This document shows, one piece after another, positions 1 through 6,126 of a DNA stretch of 19,335 nucleotides. Below the pieces are notes generated by a model that worked only from the letters and a program-made list of their open reading frames with translations, did no database searches and was not told the DNA's origin. Each line of letters starts with the position of its first letter. The first letter of the stretch is position 1. The DNA comes from Bacillota bacterium. GTDB lineage: Bacteria; Bacillota; Clostridia; Peptostreptococcales; Anaerovoracaceae. Position numbers and translations under genes: made by a program. The stretch is taken from NCBI GenBank assembly GCA_016302925.1, contig JAEDMR010000014.1, positions 1-19,335 on the forward strand. Reading direction: 5' to 3'.

Positions 1-199
1 GAAAGACATAGATCAGTCCCCTGTTTTCGCGGAAGCGAAGCGGCAGCAGCCGCAAACCTTTTTTTCCAAGAATCCGGTTCCACCGGCGCAGGCTGAAGCG
101 CATTGCTTCTTCATCCTCAAACTCACAGCTGAAAAGGCTGCCGGTTTTCAGACCGGCCAGTGTAGGTGCGCAGTGGCGCACAAGCATTTCCTCCGACAT
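1..199 (-). CDS. DUF3793 family protein, N-terminal part (runs off window)
   Basis: The reading frame starts at ATG 199 behind a good ribosome site (GGAGGGAGA) and stays open to the window edge, giving 66 residues that begin MSEEMLVRHCAPTLAGLKTG and continue with an Arg/Leu-rich stretch (LRLLPLRFRENRGLIYVF). The HCAPTLAGLKTG opening and the LPLRFRENR stretch are what I remember of DUF3793, a family of unknown function often found beside feoB and flavodoxin genes in Clostridia. It is the last visible gene of the iron cluster and on the same strand. The C-terminal part lies outside the window. The family call is from memory of the motif and context only. Confidence 0.75.
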   Translation of the reverse strand, partial: MSEEMLVRHCAPTLAGLKTGSLFSCEFEDEEAMRFSLRRWNRILGKKGLRLLPLRFRENRGLIYVF

Positions 200-224
200 G
201 ATTCTCCCTCCCCATATTTGTCCC

Positions 225-475
225 CTATATGCATGTATGTTCTTCCAGGATGGCTCTCAGTGCAGCCATGGAACTGCTGTGGGAACGTGCTATTTTGATA
301 TTTTGTGCAGCTGCATCACTGAGCGCTCTGCGGATCATTTTATGGGATACCGTGCTGGTAAACAATACGAGAAGGTCCGGTGATCCGATATTCTTCAGGC
401 CATTGGACATTTTCGGGTAAACCTTCGCCTTACATTTATACTGGCTGCAATATCCCGTGCCTCCCGGCCATATTC
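225..475 (-). pseudogene. Decayed DUF2325-like gene (frameshift, lost start)
   Basis: From ATG 410 to the stop at 225 the frame encodes 61 residues (MSNGLKNIGSPDLLVLFTST at the start) that look like the C-terminal two thirds of DUF2325, including VSHKM and HSSS. The similarity continues upstream in the same frame as YKCKAKVYPK, but that stretch has no ATG, GTG or TTG before an in-frame TAG, so it cannot be initiated. Adding one base near 438-441 would join it to EARDIAAS in another frame, as expected of an intact family member. The usual N-terminal VIIGG-type segment is missing. A short protein from ATG 410 is possible, but its ribosome site is poor. DUF2325 genes commonly sit in feo clusters of Clostridia; their function is unknown. 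Confidence 0.65.
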
Positions 476-484
476 TGTTCTATT

Positions 485-646
485 TTATTCTGTCTTGTGA
501 CACATGCTGCTCATGGAGCAGCCTCCGCAGGAACAGCCGCAGGAACAGCCCCCGCTTTCCTTCTTTTTATTATAGATGCCGCGTCCGACAATGGCCATGA
601 AGACCACGGCCACCAGGCCGGCTATGATCCACGTTGAAAGATTCAT
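485..646 (-). CDS. FeoB-associated Cys-rich membrane protein
   Basis: A 53-residue protein starting at ATG 646, with a strong ribosome site (GAGGGGGAG, 5 bp spacing). Residues 5-25 form one hydrophobic membrane helix, followed by a lysine cluster (NKKK) and a Cys-rich tail, GGCSCGCSCGGCS, with Cys at 34, 36, 38, 40, 43 and 49. This is the layout of the FeoB-associated Cys-rich membrane proteins that follow feoB in many anaerobes. They are thought to help FeoB move or hold Fe(II), but the role is not settled. It lies 47 bp behind feoB on the same strand and is very probably co-transcribed. The ordered CSC repeats suggest metal binding, which is an inference. Confidence 0.9.
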   Translation of the reverse strand: MNLSTWIIAGLVAVVFMAIVGRGIYNKKKESGGCSCGCSCGGCSMSSMCHKTE

Positions 647-693
647 TTTTACTCCCCCTCTATTCCAATACCATCATTGTTCTGCACCGGCAT

Positions 694-2880
694 TTATTTC
701 GACACTGTCACTGGCTTGCCGCATACCGCGTTCTCATCATATTTATTCGGCCGGAGCAGCATATAGAGTATGAATGCCAGAACCAGCGCCGCAGCAAACG
801 TCCCGATGATGCTGCCGGAGCCGGCAAACCAGGCACCGAACTGATATACCATCAGAGAAACCGCATAGGCAAAGATGCACATGTAGCCGATGGCGCCCAA
901 CGACCATTTCCAGTTGTTCATTTCCCTGCGGATGGCGCCCATGGCCGCGAAGCAAGGTGCACAGAGCAGATTGAAGATGAGGAAGGAAAATCCGGCCAGC
1001 TTGCTTCCGCCGAAGAACTCCTGTCCGATGACCGCCAGGCCCGCAGAATCCATGGAATCCACCATCTCGAATGCCAGATCCCCGTCTGCCATGGAGGACA
1101 GAGAGCCAAATACACCAACCACTTCCTCTTTGGCAACCAGTCCCAGAACCGTTGCCACAGCGGCCTGCCAGTTTCCGAAGCCCAGTGGCTTGAAAATCCA
1201 TGCGATCCCGCCGCCCATAACAGCCAGAATGGAAGCCCCTTCGTTCTCTTCGGTGATATAATGGAATCCGTTTTCGAAAGACAGGCTGTTCAGCACCCAG
1301 ATGATAATGCTGGCTGCCACAATTACCGTACCGGCACGCTTGATGAAGGACCAGCCCCGTTCCCAGGTCGCCCGGAGAATATTCCCGGCAACCGGTGCAT
1401 GATAGGCAGGAAGCTCCATGACAAACGGTGCCGGATCTCCTGCGAATGCCCTGGTCTTTTTCAGCATGATGCCGGAAAGAATCACTGCTGCCACGCCGAT
1501 GAAGTACGCGGCCGTTGCAATCAGCGCACTACCCCCAAACAGGGCAGCTGCAATCAGGCCTACAATGGGCATCTTTGCTCCGCACGGGATGAAGCAGGTG
1601 GTCATGATGGTCATCTTTCTGTCACGATCCTGTTCGATGGTCCGGGATGCCATGACACCCGGAACCCCGCAGCCTGTGGCCACCAGCATAGGGATGAAGC
1701 TTTTGCCGGACAGACCGAATTTCCGGAAGATCCGGTCCATGATGAAAGCGACCCGTACCATATATCCGCAGTCCTCCAGCATGGAAAGCAGCAGGAACAG
1801 AATCAGCATCTGCGGAACGAAGCCCAGTACAGCCCCTACGCCGCCAACGATGCCGTCTGCAATCAGGCTGACAAGCCAGTCGGCACAGCCCAGTCCCTCC
1901 AGTCCGGAAGTTACCGCCGGCACAATGGTTTCCCCAAACAGCGTATCATTCATGAACCCCACCGTCCAGTCACCGATGGTTCCGATGGAAATGGTATACA
2001 CCAGCCACATGACCGCAATGAAGATCGGCAGTGCCAGAATCCGGTTGGTCACAATCCGGTCGATCCGATCCGAGGTCGACATCTGCCCTGCAGATTTTTT
2101 CCGGCAGCACTCCTTCATCAGCTTTCCGATATAGATGTACCGCTCGTTGGTGATGATACTTTCCGCATCATCGTCCATCTCCGCTTCCGCCGCGGCGATA
2201 TCCGATTCGATGTGCACCAGCACGGATGGGTTCAGATTCAGCAGTTTCAGGACCCGTTCATCCCGCTCAAACAGTTTCACTGCATACCATCTCTGCTGCT
2301 CCTCCGGAAGACCATGGACCGCTGCCTCTTCAATGTGGGCCAGTGCATGTTCCACAGAGCCCGAAAATGCGTGCAGCGGAACCGGTTTCCCCGAATCTGC
2401 TGCTGCAATGGCCGCTTCCGCCGCTTCCTGAATTCCATCCCCCTTCAGCGCAGAAATTTCCACAACCGTGCATCCCAGTTCCCTGGCCAGCTGTTCCGTT
2501 CGGATCTGATCCCCATTCTTCTTCACCACGTCCATCATGTTGATGGCAACCACCAGCGGAATCCCAAGCTCCGCAAGCTGTGTGGTCAGATACAGATTTC
2601 GTTCCAGATTGGTTCCGTCCACAATATTCAAAATCACATCCGGCCGCTCGCCGATCAGATAATTTCTCGCAACCACTTCTTCCAGCGTATACGGTGAAAG
2701 GGAGTAGATCCCCGGCAAGTCTGTCACCACCACATCCCCATGTTTCTTTAGTTTTCCCTCTTTTTTCTCGACGGTTACGCCCGGCCAGTTTCCCACGTAC
2801 TGATTGGACCCGGTCAATGCATTAAATAACGTCGTCTTGCTGCAGTTGGGATTTCCGGCAAGTGCAATTCTGATGCTCAT
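694..2880 (-). CDS. feoB: Ferrous iron transport protein B (FeoB)
   Basis: A 728-residue inner-membrane Fe(II) transporter with an N-terminal GTPase domain. G-motifs: P-loop GNPNCSKTT (residues 9-17), DLPG (54-57), NMMD (114-117) and SALK (143-146). A helical spacer follows, then a membrane region from about 280 to 715 with FeoB-type segments such as GCGVPGVMASR and CFIPCGAKMP. Length is normal for the family. ATG 2880 has an AGGA ribosome site. Unusual: the P-loop has Ser14 where GxxxxGK[ST] has Gly, and the codon is clearly AGC. It lies downstream of two feoA genes and ahead of the Cys-rich partner, with its own dyad at 2899-2916 just before the start, so it may be controlled separately from feoA as well as together with it. 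Confidence 0.97.
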   Translation of the reverse strand: MSIRIALAGNPNCSKTTLFNALTGSNQYVGNWPGVTVEKKEGKLKKHGDVVVTDLPGIYSLSPYTLEEVVARNYLIGERPDVILNIVDGTNLERNLYLTTQLAELGIPLVVAINMMDVVKKNGDQIRTEQLARELGCTVVEISALKGDGIQEAAEAAIAAADSGKPVPLHAFSGSVEHALAHIEEAAVHGLPEEQQRWYAVKLFERDERVLKLLNLNPSVLVHIESDIAAAEAEMDDDAESIITNERYIYIGKLMKECCRKKSAGQMSTSDRIDRIVTNRILALPIFIAVMWLVYTISIGTIGDWTVGFMNDTLFGETIVPAVTSGLEGLGCADWLVSLIADGIVGGVGAVLGFVPQMLILFLLLSMLEDCGYMVRVAFIMDRIFRKFGLSGKSFIPMLVATGCGVPGVMASRTIEQDRDRKMTIMTTCFIPCGAKMPIVGLIAAALFGGSALIATAAYFIGVAAVILSGIMLKKTRAFAGDPAPFVMELPAYHAPVAGNILRATWERGWSFIKRAGTVIVAASIIIWVLNSLSFENGFHYITEENEGASILAVMGGGIAWIFKPLGFGNWQAAVATVLGLVAKEEVVGVFGSLSSMADGDLAFEMVDSMDSAGLAVIGQEFFGGSKLAGFSFLIFNLLCAPCFAAMGAIRREMNNWKWSLGAIGYMCIFAYAVSLMVYQFGAWFAGSGSIIGTFAAALVLAFILYMLLRPNKYDENAVCGKPVTVSK

Positions 2881-2898
2881 TTTCTGTCCTCACTTTCC

Positions 2899-2916
2899 TG
2901 TTAGTCTATACTAACC
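2899..2916. promoter_or_regulatory. Putative DtxR/MntR-type operator before feoB
   Basis: A perfect 6-bp inverted repeat, GTTAGT-CTAT-ACTAAC (2900-2915), lies 20 bp before the feoB start codon. It has the same arms and 4-bp gap as the perfect dyad at 3528-3545 before the first feoA. Sharing this rare motif between two iron-gene upstream regions and its TTAG/CTAA half-sites suggest a metal-dependent DtxR-family repressor. No matching -35/-10 pair was convincing here, so it may control an internal promoter or only modulate read-through from feoA. Confidence 0.6.
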
Positions 2917-2933
2917 GCTTCGCAAAATATACA

Positions 2934-2948
2934 GGGCAGACTCTGCCC
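2934..2948 (-). terminator. Small hairpin between feoA and feoB, possible weak terminator
   Basis: GGGCAG and CTGCCC flank a 3-nt loop 20 bp after the feoA stop. On the minus strand it is followed by a broken T-rich stretch (TGTATATTTTG). This could partly terminate the feoA transcript before feoB, or may be an RNA-processing hairpin. Weak evidence. Confidence 0.3.
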
Positions 2949-2967
2949 CTTTTCCCGCTTCCGGCAT

Positions 2968-3189
2968 TTACCGGACTTCTATCATTTCCGCATCCGCTTT
3001 GCGCAGAGAGAGCTCGTAGCCCCGCACCGTGATCTCCACCGGATCCCCCAGCGGCGCCACCTTTCGTACGTATGCTTCTGTACCCTTTGTCAGTCCCATA
3101 TCCATGATTCTTCGCTTTACCGCACCCTCACCGTGGAGCTTCACCACAGTAGCCGTTTCTCCGACCCGGACATCTTTTAATGTTTTCAC
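2968..3189 (-). CDS. feoA: FeoA family protein
   Basis: A 73-residue SH3-like FeoA domain protein. It starts at GTG 3189, chosen because AGGAGG lies just upstream and no ATG is as well placed. Typical features are the opening LKDVRVGETATVVKL, the central RRIMDMGLTKG and the closing LSLRKADAEMIEV. FeoA is a small cytoplasmic partner of FeoB needed for Fe(II) uptake in several bacteria. It is the second of two feoA copies, 29 bp behind the first and 87 bp ahead of feoB. The two copies differ clearly in sequence, so they are not a recent duplication. Confidence 0.93.
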   Translation of the reverse strand: MKTLKDVRVGETATVVKLHGEGAVKRRIMDMGLTKGTEAYVRKVAPLGDPVEITVRGYELSLRKADAEMIEVR

Positions 3190-3218
3190 TTCTTCTTCCT
3201 CCTCACATCACGTTCTCT

Positions 3219-3431
3219 TTATACCATGATCTTCTGCGCCATTTCTCGGCTGATGGCCACCCGCGCATCCTTCACGTTCACAATCAGATTCCCTCCGATG
3301 GTGCTGATTACTGTCACCCTTCCGCCCGGCACGAAACCCAGGTTCTCCAGATGACGTTTCACCTCCGGCTTTCCTCCCACTTTTCGAATCATGTTCTCTT
3401 CTCCTGTCTGCACCAATGTCAGCGGCATCAT
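3219..3431 (-). CDS. feoA: FeoA family protein (first copy of the cluster)
   Basis: A 70-residue FeoA-domain protein with MMPLTLVQTGEE at the N-terminus, RKVGGKPEVKRHLENLGFVP in the middle and VAISREMAQKIMV at the end. It starts at ATG 3431 (ATG 3428 is equally possible) behind an AAGGGAG ribosome site. It is the first gene of the iron operon, with the promoter at 3551-3582 and two operator-like dyads upstream. Paired unequal feoA genes ahead of feoB are common in Clostridia; the second domain may work as a separate subunit, but this is not known. Confidence 0.92.
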   Translation of the reverse strand: MMPLTLVQTGEENMIRKVGGKPEVKRHLENLGFVPGGRVTVISTIGGNLIVNVKDARVAISREMAQKIMV

Positions 3432-3492
3432 AGTCTCCCTTCTTTCTGTCAGATATTACGCTGCCCAGGACGCCTGCATCCAAGGCACATTA

Positions 3493-3510
3493 AGTTAGTT
3501 TAATCTAACC
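3493..3510. promoter_or_regulatory. Putative metal-repressor operator, distal copy at feoA
   Basis: GTTAG-N6-CTAAC forms an inverted repeat that matches the neighbouring perfect dyad at 3528-3545 in most positions. The centres of the two are 35 bp apart. It lies in the untranslated leader of the first feoA, about 60 bp before its start codon. Likely a weaker second binding site of the same regulator. Confidence 0.55.
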
Positions 3511-3527
3511 ATTACCTTAAAAAATTT

Positions 3528-3545
3528 GGTTAGTTTTCACTAACC
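3528..3545. promoter_or_regulatory. Putative metal-repressor operator at the feoA start site
   Basis: A perfect 7-bp inverted repeat, GGTTAGT-TTTC-ACTAACC. It sits just downstream of the predicted -10 box and so would cover the transcription start of the feo operon, as expected for a repressor. The TTAG/CTAA half-sites resemble DtxR/MntR/IdeR sites. The regulator itself is not in this window. Confidence 0.65.
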
Positions 3546-3550
3546 GCAGG

Positions 3551-3582
3551 ATTATATTACTCCCCCCTGCCGACTTTGTCAA
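3551..3582 (-). promoter_or_regulatory. Promoter of the feo operon
   Basis: On the minus strand TTGACA (3577-3582) is followed after 17 bp by TAATAT (3554-3559); an overlapping TATAAT (3551-3556) gives a 20-bp spacer. Start would fall near 3545, inside the operator dyad. Confidence 0.65.
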
Positions 3583-3613
3583 GGGGGGATTTTCAAAAAT
3601 TCAGATAATTTTC

Positions 3614-4486
3614 TCACAGCAGGAAACTCAGCTGCTCCCCGCCTTCCTTCTCCTCAAACCGCTGCAGTTCTGCGAAAACCCGGTCCGGCTCGCTAAGGAT
3701 TCCGTATCTGCCGCAGGTGTCCTTCACCATGGCGGACAGCTGCCGGTCATTCCTGCTGGCTGCCACATAGCTGTTTCCAAACTCCTTACGGTACTGTTCC
3801 TTCATGCCCGGAAACTGACGGTCCAGCTGATGATAAAAATACTCACGATTCCCATCCCGGAGCGTCACACCGGCTCCGAACCAGAGAACGCCGCGGACAC
3901 CGGCATCCACGCAGCACTCCAGAAGGGCCTGCAGGTTTACCATCGTGTCATTGATATATGGAAGAATGGGCGTCAGCCATACTACCGTGGGAATCCCTGC
4001 CTTCTGAAACTCCTTCAGAACCTGAAAGCGCCGGGACGTGGGACAAACGCCGGGCTCTACGATTTTGCAAAGTGCATCATCCCAGGTGGTCAGGGTCATC
4101 TGGACGACAGCTCTGGTCTGGCGATGAATTTCCTGCAGTAGATCCAGATCACGCAGCACCAAGTCCGACTTGGTGATCAAGGTGGCCCCAAACCGGTACC
4201 TGCGGATCAGTTCCAGTGCGCTGCGGGTGTAACACAGCTCTTTTTCCAGCGGGATGTACGGGTCGCTCATGGAGCCGGTTCCGATCATGCATTTGTTCCG
4301 TTTTCTGCGCAGTGCATCCTCCAGCAGCTCCAGCCCGTTGGATTTGACCTCGATATCTTCAAAGTCATGATCCATCTGATAGCAGCGGCTGCGGGAATCG
4401 CAGTAAATGCAGCCGTGACTGCAGCCACGGTACAGATTCATGCCGTTTTTCGCCGACAAAATGCCTTTGACTTTTACTTCGTGCAT
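3614..4486 (-). CDS. Radical SAM protein of the SplB-like (COG1533) type
   Basis: A 290-residue protein starting at ATG 4486, chosen for its GGAGG ribosome site; an upstream extension of the frame overlaps the promoter and is rejected. The 4Fe-4S binding motif is CSHGCIYC (Cys22, 26, 29). Further family segments are MIGTGSMSDPYIPLEKE, a TKSD segment and WLTPILPYIND. This arrangement fits the spore-photoproduct-lyase-like radical SAM group (COG1533), most members of which have no known substrate. It is shorter than true spore photoproduct lyase (about 340 residues), so DNA repair should not be assumed. It stands alone, with its own promoter, between the feo operon and the tRNA genes. Confidence 0.85.
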   Translation of the reverse strand: MHEVKVKGILSAKNGMNLYRGCSHGCIYCDSRSRCYQMDHDFEDIEVKSNGLELLEDALRRKRNKCMIGTGSMSDPYIPLEKELCYTRSALELIRRYRFGATLITKSDLVLRDLDLLQEIHRQTRAVVQMTLTTWDDALCKIVEPGVCPTSRRFQVLKEFQKAGIPTVVWLTPILPYINDTMVNLQALLECCVDAGVRGVLWFGAGVTLRDGNREYFYHQLDRQFPGMKEQYRKEFGNSYVAASRNDRQLSAMVKDTCGRYGILSEPDRVFAELQRFEEKEGGEQLSFLL

Positions 4487-4513
4487 GAGCGTGCCTCCAA
4501 CTTTTTTACAATT

Positions 4514-4542
4514 AGTGTATAATACGGCGCCACGGCTGTCAA
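4514..4542 (-). promoter_or_regulatory. Promoter of the radical SAM gene
   Basis: Minus-strand TTGACA (4537-4542), 17-bp spacer, TACACT (4514-4519). It lies 28 bp before the start codon and supports the ATG at 4486 rather than the longer frame. Confidence 0.6.
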
Positions 4543-4599
4543 TCATCAAAGAGGGATATCCGCGCCAAAAAACTTTTCCGAAAAACATAAAATAAGCAG

Positions 4600-4628
4600 T
4601 AGATTTTCTATATGAAATGTGGTATTAT
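4600..4628 (+). promoter_or_regulatory. Possible promoter of the tRNA pair
   Basis: A TATTAT box (4623-4628) stands 18 bp before tRNA-Gly with a poor -35 (TAGATT, 4600-4605) 17 bp further up. This is the only reasonable candidate, as no promoter is clear in the 21 bp before tRNA-Arg. Confidence 0.35.
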
Positions 4629-4646
4629 ATTTTGAGTAATGGTTCT

Positions 4647-4720
4647 GCGGACATAGTTCACCGGTAGAATATCAGCTTCCCAAGCTGAGGAAGCGGGTTC
4701 GATTCCCGTTGTCCGCTCCA
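4647..4720 (+). tRNA. tRNA-Gly (anticodon CCC)
   Basis: A 74-nt cloverleaf with acceptor stem GCGGACA/TGTCCGC, anticodon stem TCAGC/GCTGA, loop TTCCCAA (anticodon CCC), T-arm GCGGG-TTCGATT-CCCGT, discriminator T and encoded CCA. T73 fits glycine. Its last 22 bases are repeated exactly at 4867-4888. Confidence 0.96.
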
Positions 4721-4888
4721 GATTCTTCAGAACCCCGCGGGAATCGAACCCGTGAGGGCATCACCGTCAGCAGATCGGTCCGGTGGACCGGTATGCAGGT
4801 GATGGTCTGAGCAGCCTTCGGAGAGGCTGCGAGGAGGCAGGCTGCAAGCGGCAGCGCCGCAGCCGGTCGATTCCCGTTGTCCGCTCCA
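4721..4888 (+). mobile_element. Small structured element behind tRNA-Gly, ending in a copy of the tRNA 3' end
   Basis: 168 bp that begin directly after the tRNA-Gly CCA. In order: an inverted T-arm (CGGGAATCGAACCCG, 4738-4752); an outer stem CATCACC (4759-4765) with GGTGATG (4798-4804); inside it the hairpin CGGTCC-GGT-GGACCG (4776-4790); a GCAGCC/GGCTGC hairpin; the block GCGAGGAGG (4829-4837); a GC-rich hairpin; and finally T-arm, acceptor and CCA of tRNA-Gly (4867-4888). It has no open reading frame. The copy at 12707-12855 has the same order of parts. It looks like an insertion at the tRNA 3' end with a 22-bp duplication. How it moves, or whether it still does, is unknown. Confidence 0.65.
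4867..4888 (+). repeat. Direct repeat of the tRNA-Gly 3' end (att-like)
   Basis: 22 bases identical to 4699-4720 (T-loop through CCA). There is no matching 5' half, so this is not a tRNA gene. Duplicated tRNA 3' ends are the normal footprint of tyrosine-recombinase integration, yet only 146 bp lie between the copies. Confidence 0.85.
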
Positions 4889-4909
4889 TATATTTTTACA
4901 GTTGTATAT

Positions 4910-4985
4910 GCGCCCGTAGCTCAGGGGATAGAGTAGTACACTCCGAATGTAAAGGCCGTGGGTTCGATTCCCACCGGGCGCACCA
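4910..4985 (+). tRNA. tRNA-Arg (anticodon CCG)
   Basis: A 76-nt cloverleaf with acceptor stem GCGCCCG/CGGGCGC, anticodon loop CTCCGAA (CCG), T-arm GTGGG-TTCGATT-CCCAC, A73 and encoded CCA. The anticodon stem has four pairs plus a G-A mismatch at its top. It is probably co-transcribed with tRNA-Gly through the element between them. Confidence 0.95.
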
Positions 4986-4987
4986 GG

Positions 4988-5020
4988 AACCTTGAAATCT
5001 CAACGATTTCAAGGTTTTTT
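4988..5020 (+). terminator. Terminator of the tRNA transcript
   Basis: A perfect 12-bp stem (AACCTTGAAATC / GATTTCAAGGTT) with a 5-nt loop runs into a T-tract, 2 bp after tRNA-Arg. Confidence 0.93.
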
Positions 5021-5031
5021 CTTTTTCATCC

Positions 5032-5060
5032 TTGCCTTTTCTCGGTCTGATGTATATAAT
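5032..5060 (+). promoter_or_regulatory. Promoter of the D-2-hydroxyacid dehydrogenase gene
   Basis: TTGCCT (5032-5037), 17-bp spacer, TATAAT (5055-5060), 38 bp before the start codon. Confidence 0.7.
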
Positions 5061-5098
5061 TTTAGTTAGCAAACGACCAATACAGGAGGAACAAGCAG

Positions 5099-6040
5099 AT
5101 GAAAGTCGTACTTTTAGAAGAACTGGGCGTATCTCAGGATATAATAGAAAAACACGCAAAGAAGCTGGAAGCCATGGGTCATACCTTCGAAGCCTTTCCG
5201 AAGGATACGGATCCGAAGGTGCAGGCACAGCGGAGCCGCGATGCCGATGTGATCATGCTGGCCAACATGCCGCTGGACAAGTCTGTCATCGATACCGCTG
5301 CCAATCTGAAATTCATCGATATTGCCTTTACCGGCGTAGACCATGTCCCTGTGGCAGAAGCGAAAGCAAAAGGCATCGCAGTGAGCAATGCCTCCGGCTA
5401 TGCCACCCAGGCTGTGGCGGAGCTCTGCATCAGCTTCATGATCCAGCTGCTTCGGAATGTAAAGCAGGCCGAAGAACGCTGCCGCACCGGCGGGACCAAG
5501 GCGGGGCTGGTAGGTAATCTTCTCTGCGGCAAGACCGTCGGCATCATCGGTGCCGGTGCCATCGGAAAGAAAACGGCTGCGCTTTGTAAAGCCTTTGGCT
5601 GCAACGTCATCGCATACAGCAGAAGCCAGGTCAGCGATCCTGCCATCGATGCACAGGTTTCTCTGGAACAGCTGCTGCAGGAAGCCGACATCGTATCGCT
5701 CCACTGCCCGCTGACCGACCAGACCAGGGGACTGATCGGTCAGGCACAGCTTGCCCTCATGAAAAAGACTGCCATCCTAATCAATACAGCCCGCGGTGCC
5801 GTAGTGGATTCCGCAGCCCTGGCCGCTGCCCTGAAAGATGGACGGATTGCCGGTGCGGCCTGCGATGTGTTCGAGATGGAACCGCCGCTTCCGCAGGATC
5901 ATCCGCTGCTGGACTGCCCGAACACCATCGTAACCCCGCATATCGCCTTTGCCTCCGCAGAGTCCATGGAAATGCGCGCAGACATCGTCTTCGGCAGCCT
6001 GTATTCCTGGCTGGATGGCAAGCAGATCAACGCTGTATAG
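5099..6040 (+). CDS. D-2-hydroxyacid dehydrogenase (NAD-dependent)
   Basis: A 313-residue cytoplasmic oxidoreductase that reversibly reduces a 2-keto acid to a D-2-hydroxy acid. The start ATG has an AGGAGG ribosome site. The Rossmann fold is marked by GIIGAGAIG (148-156), with the NAD-binding GxGxxG at 151-156. The catalytic trio is present: Arg232 in NTARGAVVD, Glu261 in DVFEMEPP and His281 in TPHIAFAS. The length is normal. Substrate cannot be read from sequence: glycerate, phosphoglycerate, lactate or 2-hydroxyisocaproate are all possible; the lack of a C-terminal ACT domain argues against classical long SerA. It is monocistronic with its own promoter and terminator. Confidence 0.93.
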   Translation: MKVVLLEELGVSQDIIEKHAKKLEAMGHTFEAFPKDTDPKVQAQRSRDADVIMLANMPLDKSVIDTAANLKFIDIAFTGVDHVPVAEAKAKGIAVSNASGYATQAVAELCISFMIQLLRNVKQAEERCRTGGTKAGLVGNLLCGKTVGIIGAGAIGKKTAALCKAFGCNVIAYSRSQVSDPAIDAQVSLEQLLQEADIVSLHCPLTDQTRGLIGQAQLALMKKTAILINTARGAVVDSAALAAALKDGRIAGAACDVFEMEPPLPQDHPLLDCPNTIVTPHIAFASAESMEMRADIVFGSLYSWLDGKQINAV

Positions 6041-6084
6041 GAAAGTCATATAGAAAAGCACTACAGACAGTATACGTGAGAATG

Positions 6085-6120
6085 AAAAAAGCCGGAAATC
6101 ACTCAGACTCCCGGCTTTTT
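6085..6120. terminator. Bidirectional terminator
   Basis: GCCGG and CCGGC arms are flanked by an A-run on the left and a T-run on the right (AAAAAAGCCGG ... CCGGCTTTTT), between two convergent genes. It can serve both. Confidence 0.9.
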
Positions 6121-6126
6121 CTATAT

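Noticed and set aside
634..2697. A 687-codon open frame on the plus strand
   Set aside because: It lies wholly antisense to feoB, has no ribosome site or recognisable domain, and its composition is that of a mirrored frame.
4489..4588. Longer N-terminus for the radical SAM protein
   Set aside because: The extension covers the promoter at 4514-4542, while ATG 4486 has the ribosome site.
4863..4888. Second tRNA-Gly gene
   Set aside because: Only the T-arm 3' half and acceptor end are present; there is no D-arm, anticodon arm or 5' acceptor strand.
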